Source: Prochlorococcus sp. AG-409-G20
GTDB lineage: Bacteria; Cyanobacteriota; Cyanobacteriia; PCC-6307; Cyanobiaceae
NCBI GenBank assembly: GCA_003215775.1
Contig: QCJW01000004.1
Coordinates: forward strand, 1-64,000
Direction of reading: 5' to 3'
DNA: 64,000 bases
The first letter of the stretch is position 1. Each line of letters starts with the position of its first letter. A program made the position numbers and the translations under genes. The notes beneath the pieces are model-generated. The model saw only the letters and a list, made by a program, of their open reading frames with translations, did not search any database and was not told the DNA's origin. Shown in pieces: positions 9,757 through 18,170 of this stretch.

Positions 9757-10245
9757 TTAGCTAAGGGTTTTCTCTTCATTTAATGAATACCATTGAATTA
9801 ATGCATCACTTCCATTTTTGTAGTAACAAGGTCTGTTCCCTTTAGTTATAAAACCAACGCTTTTGTAAAGAGCCCTTGCGGCATGGTTAATGCTTGAGAC
9901 TTCAAGGGTGGCAAATCGCACCTTGTTCTCTCTTGCTTTCTCTAGCAGAGCCATAAGCAGTGATTTGGCAGCCCCTTGTCTTCGATGATTAGGATGAACA
10001 GCAATTGCAGTTATATGGATTTCATCGAAAATTATCGATCCGCAGGCAATAGCTAGCAATTTTTGACTTTTTATTATTCCTAGGCAGAGCTTTTCTTGAC
10101 TATTTAACTCTTTTTCCCACTGACCTCTACTCCAGAGTCCATTTAGTGCTATCAGGTCTAGTTCCAGACAGTTTTCAAGATGTCTATGGTTTAAGAGAAT
10201 AGCTTTTGGGAATTTGTTTTTTTTAGATGAATCTACTTTGTTCAT
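9757..10245 (-). CDS. rimI: Ribosomal-protein-alanine N-acetyltransferase RimI (GNAT family)
   Basis: GNAT acetyltransferase of 162 residues from the ATG at 10245. The acetyl-CoA pyrophosphate loop is seen as VHPNHRRQGAAKSLL, and the RimI-type C-terminal half as LEVSSINHAARALYKSVGF then ending near CYYKNGSDALIQWY. The frame stays open upstream to 10386, but that region overlaps the divergent lysA start at 10313, so the shorter form beginning MNKVDSSKK is chosen. RimI acetylates the N-terminus of ribosomal protein S18 in E. coli; the same enzyme class is widespread in cyanobacteria. Confidence in GNAT is high, in RimI substrate moderate. Confidence 0.85.
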   Translation of the reverse strand: MNKVDSSKKNKFPKAILLNHRHLENCLELDLIALNGLWSRGQWEKELNSQEKLCLGIIKSQKLLAIACGSIIFDEIHITAIAVHPNHRRQGAAKSLLMALLEKARENKVRFATLEVSSINHAARALYKSVGFITKGNRPCYYKNGSDALIQWYSLNEEKTLS

Positions 10246-10312
10246 AATATTCCCTATAAAAGGGGCATCGTTTATTAAATTACTAGTTAAATATTTGTAA
10301 GGTGTCTGTTTT

Positions 10313-11680
10313 ATGGCCAATAGCCGAATATATGAGTCAGGAAGGGACTCCCTTAGTCCTAATCGAAACCTCTCTCCAATTACCACGGAATTAGATTCTC
10401 AAGACAGACTTAAAATAGGTGGATGTCTATTAAGTGAATTAGCATTGCGATATCAAACACCTTTATATGTATTAGATGAAGTAACTATTAGGACTTCCTG
10501 CAAGGCATATAAAGATGCACTAGAAAAGTATTACCCAGGAGAATCTTTGCCTTTATATGCCTCTAAAGCTAATAGTTCCTTGGCAATGAGTAGCATAGTT
10601 AATTCTGAAGGCTTTGGTTTGGATGCAGTCTCAGAAGGTGAGCTTATGACAGCAATAAAGGGAGGAATTGATTCATCAAAAATAGTTCTTCATGGTAACA
10701 ATAAGTCTGAGAAGGAGTTGAATCTGGCATATACTAATGGCGTCACAATTGTCATTGATAATCAGCATGATATAGATAAACTTAAGTCACTAGTATCCTC
10801 TAACAAAGAGCCGGCAAGGTTAATGTTGAGATTTACTCCCGGTATTGAGTGTCATACTCATGATTATATTAAGACAGGACATTTAGATAGTAAATTTGGT
10901 TTTGATCTTGACAATCTAGAGAAGATATTGATCCAATTGAAAGATGCAAAATGGTCAAATTTAATAGGTCTCCATGCGCATATTGGTTCTCAGATATTTG
11001 AGCTTCAGCCTCATAAAGATCTTGTAGGAGTAATGATTGACGCTCTAAAGCTAGCAAGGGGAATTGGACATCCTATTGAGGATCTAAATGTTGGAGGAGG
11101 GTTAGGAGTGAGATATGTAGAAGCAGATGATCCTCCTTCAATAGATCAATGGATTAATACAGTAGCTACAGCTGTTAAAGAGTCGTGTGAAGAAAAGCAG
11201 GTTAAATTGCCTAGATTGTTGTGTGAACCGGGACGGTCATTGGTTGCGACTTCAGGAGTGACTCTTTATAAATTAGGTTCTCGTAAGGAAATTCCAGGTA
11301 TCAGAACCTATTTTTCTGTTGATGGTGGGATGAGTGATAACCCAAGACCTATTACTTATCAGTCTTTGTATAAAGCATGTTTGGTTGATCGTCCTTTAGA
11401 TCCACCTGTTCAGACAGTCACTATTGCTGGGAAGCATTGTGAATCAGGAGATATTTTGATTAAGAATCTCCCACTGCCGATCTGCACCAGTGGTGAGTTT
11501 TTGGTGGTTTTCGGAACGGGAGCTTATAATTTTTCTATGAGCTCTAATTATAATCGAATCCCTCGTCCAGCAGCTGTTCTGGTTCATTCAGGTCACGTTG
11601 ATTTGGTGCAGCAAAGAGAGCAGCCAGAAGATTTATTGCGATATGACGTTCTGCCAAATCGCCTTCTGGAGTTAGGCTAA
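10313..11680 (+). CDS. lysA: Diaminopimelate decarboxylase
   Basis: Fold-type III PLP enzyme of 455 residues that decarboxylates meso-diaminopimelate to L-lysine, the last lysine step. The PLP lysine is in LYASKANSS (K85). Other family motifs are DAVSEGE, HAHIGSQ, NVGGGLGVRY (phosphate loop), EPGRSLVA, and CESGD (catalytic Cys from the partner subunit) near the C-terminus. The first gene of a tight plus-strand run with cdaA (19-bp gap), uppS, bioB and trhO. It is divergent from rimI across 67 bp. Start at 10313 chosen as the first ATG after the divergent promoter region. Confidence 0.96.
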   Translation: MANSRIYESGRDSLSPNRNLSPITTELDSQDRLKIGGCLLSELALRYQTPLYVLDEVTIRTSCKAYKDALEKYYPGESLPLYASKANSSLAMSSIVNSEGFGLDAVSEGELMTAIKGGIDSSKIVLHGNNKSEKELNLAYTNGVTIVIDNQHDIDKLKSLVSSNKEPARLMLRFTPGIECHTHDYIKTGHLDSKFGFDLDNLEKILIQLKDAKWSNLIGLHAHIGSQIFELQPHKDLVGVMIDALKLARGIGHPIEDLNVGGGLGVRYVEADDPPSIDQWINTVATAVKESCEEKQVKLPRLLCEPGRSLVATSGVTLYKLGSRKEIPGIRTYFSVDGGMSDNPRPITYQSLYKACLVDRPLDPPVQTVTIAGKHCESGDILIKNLPLPICTSGEFLVVFGTGAYNFSMSSNYNRIPRPAAVLVHSGHVDLVQQREQPEDLLRYDVLPNRLLELG

Positions 11681-11699
11681 TAAATATTGGGGCATTTGA

Positions 11700-12605
11700 G
11701 TGAAATTGTGGGAGCTATTACAACCACTCCTACTTATAGATTTACTGTTTGCACTTGTATTAGGCGTATTGCTCTTTTCAAGAATTAAGGAAGCCAGAAC
11801 ATTATGGTTGCTTAGGGGATATTTATTTCTCGTATCTTTCGCTTGGGTTGTTCAGAGGTTTGGCAATCTTCCAATAACCTCAAAGTTTATAGATGCAATG
11901 GTGTTGGCATGTTCTCTTTCTTTAGCCATTCTCTGGCAGGGAGAATTGAGAAGGTTAATGGAATTGTTAGGTACAGGTAGGTTGGCAGTTCTACTTGGAA
12001 ATCCACAAAGAGAATTCAGAGCCTCTGCTAGTACAGTTGCACAGCTCGCAGATGCTGCAGGAAGACTTTCTCAAAGTAGACGAGGTGCATTAGTTGTTGT
12101 AGATCTTGGCAGTGATCTTCGTCCTGAGGACTTTCTTTATCCAGGTATTCCTATTGATGCACAACTGTCAACCGAACTACTTTTAAATCTTTTTGCTTCT
12201 GATACTCCTTTGCATGATGGAGCAGTATTGATAAAAGGAAATAGGATCCTCTCTGCGGGTGTTATTTTGCCATTGTCTCGTCAGGGAATAAGTAGGTACG
12301 GTACTAGGCATTTGGCAGCTCTAGGGATAACAGAGAGGTTTGATCGATGTATATGTGTTGTTGTGTCAGAAGAAACAGGAACTTTATCTCTTGCAAATCA
12401 AGGAAGACTCGAAAGGCCAATCACAAGTAGTAGGTTGTCTGATCTTCTGAAAGAATTGATAGGTGTTTCAATGGGGTCAACTTTGCAAAAGAATGTAGTG
12501 AGTTCTTCTACTAATACAAAGACTCCAACATTGTCTAAGTTGGATACTTCCTCTGCTAATAGGACTACTTTAAGCAACCCCAAATCTTCTAAGGAATCTT
12601 CTTAG
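11700..12605 (+). CDS. cdaA: Diadenylate cyclase, CdaA type (DisA_N/DAC domain)
   Basis: Membrane-bound diadenylate cyclase of 301 residues starting at GTG 11700. Three N-terminal transmembrane segments (about 8-27, 38-52, 62-78) precede the DAC domain, which contains the GALVVVDLG strand, the DGA motif in LHDGAVL (173-175) and the second ATP-site motif in GTRHLAALG (203-205). CdaA makes c-di-AMP from two ATP; c-di-AMP controls potassium/osmotic balance and night survival in cyanobacteria. The canonical second motif is RHR, here RHL, see findings. The Ser/Thr-rich tail of about 50 residues looks disordered. It overlaps uppS by 1 nt (TAGTG). Confidence 0.9.
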   Translation: MKLWELLQPLLLIDLLFALVLGVLLFSRIKEARTLWLLRGYLFLVSFAWVVQRFGNLPITSKFIDAMVLACSLSLAILWQGELRRLMELLGTGRLAVLLGNPQREFRASASTVAQLADAAGRLSQSRRGALVVVDLGSDLRPEDFLYPGIPIDAQLSTELLLNLFASDTPLHDGAVLIKGNRILSAGVILPLSRQGISRYGTRHLAALGITERFDRCICVVVSEETGTLSLANQGRLERPITSSRLSDLLKELIGVSMGSTLQKNVVSSSTNTKTPTLSKLDTSSANRTTLSNPKSSKESS

Positions 12606-13402
12606 TGACCTGTCAATCTGCTATTGGTTCGGAGAAATCTCAGGTCCTGGCTCTTCCTCCAGGCTTGGATGTTAAACGGATGCCTGCTCATATTGCAGTG
12701 ATTATGGATGGGAATGGTCGATGGGCAAAAGCTCGAGGTCTTCCGAGAATGATGGGACATCGTGCAGGAGTTGAATCTCTCAAGACAATTCTTCGACTAT
12801 GTAGTGATTGGGGTATTGGGGTTTTAACTGTTTATGCTTTTTCTACAGAAAATTGGTCGAGGCCCCGCGATGAGGTTAACTTCTTGATGACTTTATTTGA
12901 AAATGTACTTAATCGTGAATTGCAATCATTGCAGAATGAGCAAGTTAAGATTTCCTTTTTAGGTGACTTGGATGCTTTGCCAGAAAACTTGACTGATCTA
13001 ATAACTAAGGCTACACACTCAACATCACTGAATACAGGTATTCATTTTAATGTTTGTACAAACTATGGAGGCAGAAGGGAATTGGTCCTTGCTGCTAAGA
13101 AACTTGCAGAACGATCAGCAAGAGGTGATTTAGATCCTGCTCTTATAGATGAAAATGTTTTCGCAGGAGAGCTTTATACTTCTAAAGAGTGTGATCCTGA
13201 TTTATTGATTAGAACAAGTGGTGAGAATAGAATAAGTAATTTCTTGCTTTGGCAATTGGCATATTCAGAGATACATGTTACTGATGTTCTTTGGCCAGAT
13301 TTTAATGATAAAGATTTGCTCAGGGCTTTATTTGATTATCAATCAAGATCTAGAAGATTTGGCGGATTAGAATCATCTTCTGCTAATCAAAAGGTCTCCT
13401 AA
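12605..13402 (+). CDS. uppS: Isoprenyl transferase (undecaprenyl diphosphate synthase family)
   Basis: cis-Prenyltransferase of 265 residues that extends farnesyl diphosphate with isopentenyl diphosphate to make the undecaprenyl carrier used for peptidoglycan and polysaccharide export. Clear motifs: [16 protein letters not shown] with the catalytic Asp near residue 36, MGHRAGVE, the [11 protein letters not shown] region, and [19 protein letters not shown] with the substrate-binding Arg residues; E in YSEI is also conserved. Start is GTG overlapping the cdaA stop by one base, so it is translationally coupled. The operon link with cdaA and lysA fits a cell-envelope theme. Confidence 0.95.
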   Translation: MTCQSAIGSEKSQVLALPPGLDVKRMPAHIAVIMDGNGRWAKARGLPRMMGHRAGVESLKTILRLCSDWGIGVLTVYAFSTENWSRPRDEVNFLMTLFENVLNRELQSLQNEQVKISFLGDLDALPENLTDLITKATHSTSLNTGIHFNVCTNYGGRRELVLAAKKLAERSARGDLDPALIDENVFAGELYTSKECDPDLLIRTSGENRISNFLLWQLAYSEIHVTDVLWPDFNDKDLLRALFDYQSRSRRFGGLESSSANQKVS

Positions 13403-13419
13403 AGAGGTATTAATTGCTA

Positions 13420-14421
13420 ATGACTCAAACTCAAGAGAAAATTTCAAAGTCAGAATTTACTACTCTTAGGCATGATTGGACCTTGGAGGAAATAGAGGGG
13501 TTGTTAAATCAGCCACTTATGGATTTGCTTTGGAACGCTCAATTAGTTCATCGGCATGCAAATCCAGGCTACAAGGTTCAACTTGCATCTCTTTTAAGTG
13601 TAAAAACAGGAGGCTGTGAAGAGGACTGTGCATATTGTCCACAGTCAATTCATAACGCTAGTGATATATCTAGTCAGAATGATCTTGGTATTGATCAGGT
13701 GCTTGAGGGGGCTAAGGCTGCCAAAAAGGCAGGTGCTGATAGATTCTGTATGGGATGGGCTTGGAGAGAAATACGAGATGGTGAGAAGTTTGAAGAAATG
13801 CTTGAAATGGTTAGAGGCGTAAGAGCTCTCGGACTCGAGGCCTGTGTAACTGCAGGAATGCTTTCCAATACTCAAGCTTTGCGTTTGGCAGATGCTGGTC
13901 TTACTGCCTACAACCATAATCTTGATACTAGCCCTGAGCATTATGGGCAAATAATTACAACTAGAACATATGAAGAACGTTTGGAAACGCTTCAAAGAGT
14001 TCGTTCGGCTGGAATCACAATTTGTTGTGGTGGGATTATTGGCATGGGCGAATCTGTGGCGGATAGGGCTTCATTATTGAAAGTATTAGCGAATTTGACT
14101 CCACATCCTGAAAGCGTACCTATTAATGCCCTAGTTGCTGTTGAAGGAACAAAGTTAGAGTCTTTTTCCCAAGTAGATCCTTTAGAGGTGGTTCGAATGG
14201 TTGCTACTGCAAGAATTCTTATGCCATATAGTCGTGTTCGCTTAAGTGCTGGAAGAGAACAACTTGGTAAAGAAGCACAAATCTTATGTCTTCTTGTAGG
14301 TGCAGATTCTATCTTTTATGGTGAAACTTTACTTACAACTTCAAATCCTTCAATTAATGCAGATAGAGAATTGCTAGAACAAGCTGGTGTTGAAGTTAGG
14401 TGGGAACTTGAATGCGAATGA
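13420..14421 (+). CDS. bioB: Biotin synthase
   Basis: Radical-SAM biotin synthase of 333 residues that inserts sulphur into dethiobiotin. The radical-SAM cysteine motif [11 protein letters not shown] lies near residues 66-76, and the family motifs [15 protein letters not shown] (near 165-173) and [11 protein letters not shown] (near 203-213) are present, including the residues that hold the [2Fe-2S] cluster. ATG 13420 is preferred. A TTG two codons earlier (13414) is nearer to the AAAGAGG ribosome site at 13402-13408, so it cannot be excluded. The gene lies 17 bp after uppS and its end overlaps the trhO start by 10 nt. Confidence 0.96.
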   Translation: MTQTQEKISKSEFTTLRHDWTLEEIEGLLNQPLMDLLWNAQLVHRHANPGYKVQLASLLSVKTGGCEEDCAYCPQSIHNASDISSQNDLGIDQVLEGAKAAKKAGADRFCMGWAWREIRDGEKFEEMLEMVRGVRALGLEACVTAGMLSNTQALRLADAGLTAYNHNLDTSPEHYGQIITTRTYEERLETLQRVRSAGITICCGGIIGMGESVADRASLLKVLANLTPHPESVPINALVAVEGTKLESFSQVDPLEVVRMVATARILMPYSRVRLSAGREQLGKEAQILCLLVGADSIFYGETLLTTSNPSINADRELLEQAGVEVRWELECE

Positions 14422-15356
14422 AAATGAATGAAGCTTTAATTGTTAAAGCAAAATATAAGTTAGCAGCATTGTATTTGTTTACCCCTATCACTGATAAACT
14501 TCTTTCAATCTTGTTGGAAAAGTTGGTTTCAGCTGGTAATAAATATGAAATTAAAGGAACTATCTTATTGGCTTCTGAAGGTGTAAATGGAACTATCTGT
14601 GGATCAGTTGAAGGAGTACAAAAATGTATTCGAATTTTAAATCAAAATATTAAAGAGGGAGTGTTAGAGGTAAAGTTTAGCTATTCAGAGAAACAAGCTT
14701 TTAGGAAGTTAAAAGTTCGTAGGAAGTCTGAGATAGTTACTATGGGAATTGAAGGAATAGATCCAAATATTTTTTCGAGAGATTATGTCGATCCATCTGA
14801 ATGGAATTCATATTTAGAAGATCCCCAGACTCTCGTTATTGATACTCGTAACAAATATGAAGTCTCTATAGGTAGTTTTTATGGAGCGATCAATCCTAAT
14901 ACTAATAGCTTTAGAGAATTTCCATTTTGGGCGAAAGAAAATCTAGATAAATTGATTGCCGATAATAACTACAAAAGAATATCAATGTTCTGTACGGGTG
15001 GTATAAGATGTGAAAAAGCAAGCTCATATTTGAAAAGCCAGGGCTATGAAGATGTACATCAACTCAAGGGAGGAATTCTTCGATACTTAGAAGAAGTTCC
15101 GAAAGCTAAAAGTCTTTGGGAAGGTGAATGTTTTGTCTTTGATCAGAGAGTATCTTTGAATCATGACCTTGTTCCTGGCGAGCATGCTCTTTGTTATGCA
15201 TGTGGCATGCCACTCTCCCTTGTTGATAGGGACAAGTCAAGCTATATAAAGGGAGTTCAATGTTGTTACTGTAAAGATATTTTCGATGATTCTGATCGTT
15301 TAAGGTTTGCTGAGAGGCAAAAACATTATGATCTTTTATCCAAGAAGTCTTACTAA
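14412..15356 (+). CDS. trhO: tRNA uridine(34) hydroxylase TrhO (rhodanese-related)
   Basis: A 314-residue rhodanese-related protein of the UPF0176/TrhO family, which in E. coli hydroxylates tRNA wobble uridine 34 using prephenate-derived chemistry. The layout is an N-terminal acylphosphatase-like domain (about 1-95), a central rhodanese domain with the active-site loop [12 protein letters not shown] (Cys near residue 197), and a C-terminal Cys-rich part with CYACGMPLS and CCYCKDIF (likely zinc-binding). Its start lies inside the last codons of bioB (10-nt overlap). Several ATGs lie close together at the start (14412, 14418, 14424); the first is given. Confidence 0.92.
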   Translation: MRMKMNEALIVKAKYKLAALYLFTPITDKLLSILLEKLVSAGNKYEIKGTILLASEGVNGTICGSVEGVQKCIRILNQNIKEGVLEVKFSYSEKQAFRKLKVRRKSEIVTMGIEGIDPNIFSRDYVDPSEWNSYLEDPQTLVIDTRNKYEVSIGSFYGAINPNTNSFREFPFWAKENLDKLIADNNYKRISMFCTGGIRCEKASSYLKSQGYEDVHQLKGGILRYLEEVPKAKSLWEGECFVFDQRVSLNHDLVPGEHALCYACGMPLSLVDRDKSSYIKGVQCCYCKDIFDDSDRLRFAERQKHYDLLSKKSY

Positions 15357-15376
15357 ATCCTAATTATCTACTAATC

Positions 15377-15904
15377 TTGACAGACCTATCTCTTTATCAT
15401 TTAGAAAAACAGGCCTCGGAGTTAGGCTTGTTATTAAGAATTCAGGTCAGAAGACCTCTTGACCTATGGACATTAAGGCTGGTAGTTGCAAGAAATATTG
15501 ATAACAATAAAATTGAAATTTTAGGTGAAATGAAAGGTTGGGCATATAAAGGCAAAAGTGGATTGCAATTAGATACTATGACGGTTTCTTCTAAAGCGCC
15601 TGCTGGGGTTGGTTACTTGATTTGGGCAGCTACTATGTCTTGGGCTTTAGAAGAAACTCCTTGCATTAGAGCAAGACTATTGGCTATTAGAGATGATGAT
15701 ACTCAGCATGAATTGTTAGTACGTTATTTCTGTCAACGTGGATTTAAGATTGAAAGGGAGGTAGGAGCTTCTCCATTGGACTTGCCGCTAAGGCTTGTTT
15801 GGGGAGGTGCTGGATCATTGATGGTTGCTAATTGTAGTGATGTGCTTGAGCTTACTTTTCGTAAATGGAATATCTTCAGATCTGATAAATTACAATTAAT
15901 CTGA
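15377..15904 (+). CDS. Conserved picocyanobacterial protein of unknown function
   Basis: A 175-residue protein starting at TTG 15377, 20 bp after trhO. The next in-frame ATG is more than 45 codons downstream, so TTG is the likely start. Composition and the mixed alpha/beta pattern (LLLRIQVRRPLDLWTLRLVV, GYLIWAATMSWALEE helix, then HELLVRYFCQRGFKI) recall a GNAT-like fold, especially the last motif which resembles the C-terminal Y-x-x-x-GF segment of acetyltransferases, but I see no acetyl-CoA loop. The 3' end overlaps the convergent lipA by 9 bp. I do not recognise a named family. Its place in the lysA-trhO operon suggests co-expression. Confidence 0.6.
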   Translation: MTDLSLYHLEKQASELGLLLRIQVRRPLDLWTLRLVVARNIDNNKIEILGEMKGWAYKGKSGLQLDTMTVSSKAPAGVGYLIWAATMSWALEETPCIRARLLAIRDDDTQHELLVRYFCQRGFKIEREVGASPLDLPLRLVWGGAGSLMVANCSDVLELTFRKWNIFRSDKLQLI

Positions 15905-16816
15905 TGATGCATGATAGCTACTTCTAACTAAAGGTCCGCTGTTGACTTTTTTGAACCCTAATTCTCTTGCAGTATTAGCAAAATTATCAAAATCTTCAGG
16001 CTCCCAATAATGTGCAACAGGTATATGAGCTAATGAAGGGCGTAAATATTGACCAAGGGTTAGATATTGGCAGCCCACAACACGAAGATCTTTTAAAGTT
16101 TGAATTATTTCACCCTTATTTTCTCCTAGTCCTAGCATTAGCCCCGATTTTGTAGGTATATGAGGTGCCAATTCTTTTGCTGATTTTAATAGTTGGAGAG
16201 AGTGGTTATATGTAGCACCTCTCCTGACAACTTTTTGCAATCTTTCTACTGTTTCAAGATTGTGATTGAAACATACTGGATTTTCACTAAGGACTTTTGC
16301 TAGACGATCTCTTTGATTTTTTAAAGAGGCAGAAGTCTCTTTAGATCCACCCCAGAAGTCTGGTGTTAGAACTTCGATCGAAATCAAAGGAGATTCTTTC
16401 CTGATCTCTTTTATTGTTTCAGTAAACAGACTTGCTCCATGGTCAGGAAGGTCATCTCTTGCAACAGATGTGATTACTACATAATTTAGATTCAGATATT
16501 TAACTGCTTCAGCAACTCTCTGTGCTTCATATTTGTCAAGAACTGGGCTTGGCTTACCTTTATCAACTTGGCAAAATGAGCAGCTCCGAGTACATATAGA
16601 GCCGCCAATTAGGAATGTTGCTGTGCCTGATGCATAGCATTCTCCTCGATTAGGACATCTACCTTCTTCGCAAATAGTATGTAGATTGTGCTTTTTGATC
16701 AACCTTTGAACCTCTTCTATTTGGGATACTTTCCCAATTGAAGGCCTGATCCATTTTGGCAATCTTTCTTTTGGAGCAATTGAGCTGAAGCTGCTTTTTT
16801 TACTTGTGGTAGGCAT
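15896..16816 (-). CDS. lipA: Lipoyl synthase
   Basis: Radical-SAM lipoyl synthase of 306 residues that adds two sulphurs to octanoyl groups on lipoyl domains such as PDH E2 and GcvH. The auxiliary-cluster motif CEEGRCPNRGEC is near residues 50-61, and the radical-SAM motif CTRSCSFCQV near 75-84. The VTSVARDDLPDHGA and NHNLETVERL motifs follow, and the C-terminal GPLVRSSYHA contains the conserved RSSY serine ligand. It is 20 bp downstream of recR, so probably co-transcribed. The 3' end overlaps the convergent gene by 9 bp. Confidence 0.97.
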   Translation of the reverse strand: MPTTSKKSSFSSIAPKERLPKWIRPSIGKVSQIEEVQRLIKKHNLHTICEEGRCPNRGECYASGTATFLIGGSICTRSCSFCQVDKGKPSPVLDKYEAQRVAEAVKYLNLNYVVITSVARDDLPDHGASLFTETIKEIRKESPLISIEVLTPDFWGGSKETSASLKNQRDRLAKVLSENPVCFNHNLETVERLQKVVRRGATYNHSLQLLKSAKELAPHIPTKSGLMLGLGENKGEIIQTLKDLRVVGCQYLTLGQYLRPSLAHIPVAHYWEPEDFDNFANTARELGFKKVNSGPLVRSSYHASSD

Positions 16817-16836
16817 GTTCTTGGGGTAAAAGTTTG

Positions 16837-17436
16837 TTATTCCATGTTTTGACGTCCTTCCAGGGCGCGGGAGAGAGTGACTTCGTCTGCATATTCCAAC
16901 TCACTACCCACTGGAAGGCCATATGCAATACGACTTACTTTTGTGAAAGGCTTAAGTAATTTCGCTAAATATAGACTTGTTGTGTCTCCTTCAACACTTG
17001 GTGTAAGGGCAAGAATTACTTCTTGAATAGAATTCTTGTCTACTCTTTTAATTAGGCTTGTGATCTGGAGCATTTCAGGTCCAATTCCATCCATAGGTGA
17101 TATAAGTCCACCTAGAACATGATACAAACCTTTGAATTCTCTTGTTCTTTCAAGAGCTAGAAGATCCCTAGAATCGGCTACTACACATATTTGCTCTCTA
17201 TCCCTGGAATCATTTCTACAGATTTCGCATTCACTCTCAGCACTAAGGTGGAAACAAGTTTTGCATTGACCAACTTTGCTTTTTGCTGAAAGTAGAGCGT
17301 TTGCAAATGTTTTGACTTTCTCTTCGGGTTGCCGCAATAAGTGTAATGCGAGCCTTTGTGCAGTTCGAGGGCCGATCCCTGGAAGTTGCTCGAACTGGTT
17401 AATCAGTCGAGCAAGAGGTTGAGTAAAGCCGTTCAG
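16837..17436 (-). CDS. recR: Recombination protein RecR, apparently with a CTG start codon
   Basis: RecR (199 residues), partner of RecF/RecO in loading RecA at gaps. The reading frame begins well upstream of any ATG/GTG/TTG. The N-terminal helix-hairpin-helix [20 protein letters not shown] is intact but is coded upstream of the first TTG (17337). The only plausible initiator giving normal family length is CTG at 17436, preceded by AGGA at a short distance (positions about 17440-17443). The Cys4 zinc motif ([16 protein letters not shown]) and the Toprim domain with [14 protein letters not shown] and [16 protein letters not shown] follow. A stop in frame at 17491-17493 bounds the 5' side. Starting at TTG 17337 would delete the HhH motif. 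Confidence 0.85.
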   Translation of the reverse strand: MNGFTQPLARLINQFEQLPGIGPRTAQRLALHLLRQPEEKVKTFANALLSAKSKVGQCKTCFHLSAESECEICRNDSRDREQICVVADSRDLLALERTREFKGLYHVLGGLISPMDGIGPEMLQITSLIKRVDKNSIQEVILALTPSVEGDTTSLYLAKLLKPFTKVSRIAYGLPVGSELEYADEVTLSRALEGRQNME

Positions 17437-17529
17437 AGTTCCTAAGCAGTTAAGAGAATTAAAGCAGTGATGAATCGTTAGGTTTGATATTTAGAAGACT
17501 TCTGTCAGTAAGAACAATATTTAGGCAGA

Positions 17530-18114
17530 ATGGATAAAGGTCTAAGACTTCTATTAATGGTAAACCTTCTGCGATTAGCAAGGCACTCGTTTTTAGCTGC
17601 TGTACTGGCGCTTCTTCTTGTGGGTTGTAATGGAAACTCATCTGCTGGACTTAACGCTTTTCAAAGTCCTGATGGTCGATATGCTTTTTTCTATCCAACA
17701 GGATGGAGCAGAGTTGCTGTCAGCGGGGGTCCTCAGGTTGTTTTTCATGATCTAATTAATAGCGATGAAACTCTTAGCTTGGTCGTATCTGAGCTTGAGG
17801 AAAATTCTGATCTCACAAAACTTGGTAGCCCTGAAGCTGTAGGGGATAGATTGATTAATGAGGTGATTGCCCCAGAAGGCTCTGGTAGAGAGGTGGAATT
17901 GTTGCAAGCACGAGATAGAGAGAGTAATGGACATGAATTTTATGATCTTGAATATTTAGTCAGACTTCAAGAACGAGACCGACATGAATTTGCTACTGTC
18001 GTAGTTGATAGAGGATATTTATATACACTTGCTATGAGTACTAATGAAGATAGATGGCCTAAAGTGAAGAATTTATTTGCGAAGGTTATTGAATCATTCC
18101 GATTTCTAATTTAA
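17530..18114 (+). CDS. PsbP-like photosystem II lipoprotein
   Basis: A 194-residue lumenal PsbP-family protein. The N-terminus carries a signal peptide with a lipobox (LLLVGC, Cys near residue 33), then NGNSSAGLNAFQSPDGRYAFFYPTGWSRV, the typical PsbP opening, and the core ending in VIESFRFLI. In cyanobacteria CyanoP is a lipoprotein attached to photosystem II on the lumen side and assists assembly. Starts at 17530 or 17557 (MVNLLRLARH) are both possible; the second gives a more standard lipoprotein signal. Divergent from recR, with about 93 bp between. Confidence 0.85.
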   Translation: MDKGLRLLLMVNLLRLARHSFLAAVLALLLVGCNGNSSAGLNAFQSPDGRYAFFYPTGWSRVAVSGGPQVVFHDLINSDETLSLVVSELEENSDLTKLGSPEAVGDRLINEVIAPEGSGREVELLQARDRESNGHEFYDLEYLVRLQERDRHEFATVVVDRGYLYTLAMSTNEDRWPKVKNLFAKVIESFRFLI

Positions 18115-18170
18115 TTCAAGCCTGTCTTTTTTAATAGCTTTGCTAGTTATATTTTTCTTGATCTTATGAC

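Noticed and set aside
10246-10386. Longer N-terminus for rimI
   Set aside because: It would overlap the lysA start region and lacks GNAT-type sequence; the internal Met at 10245 fits the family better.
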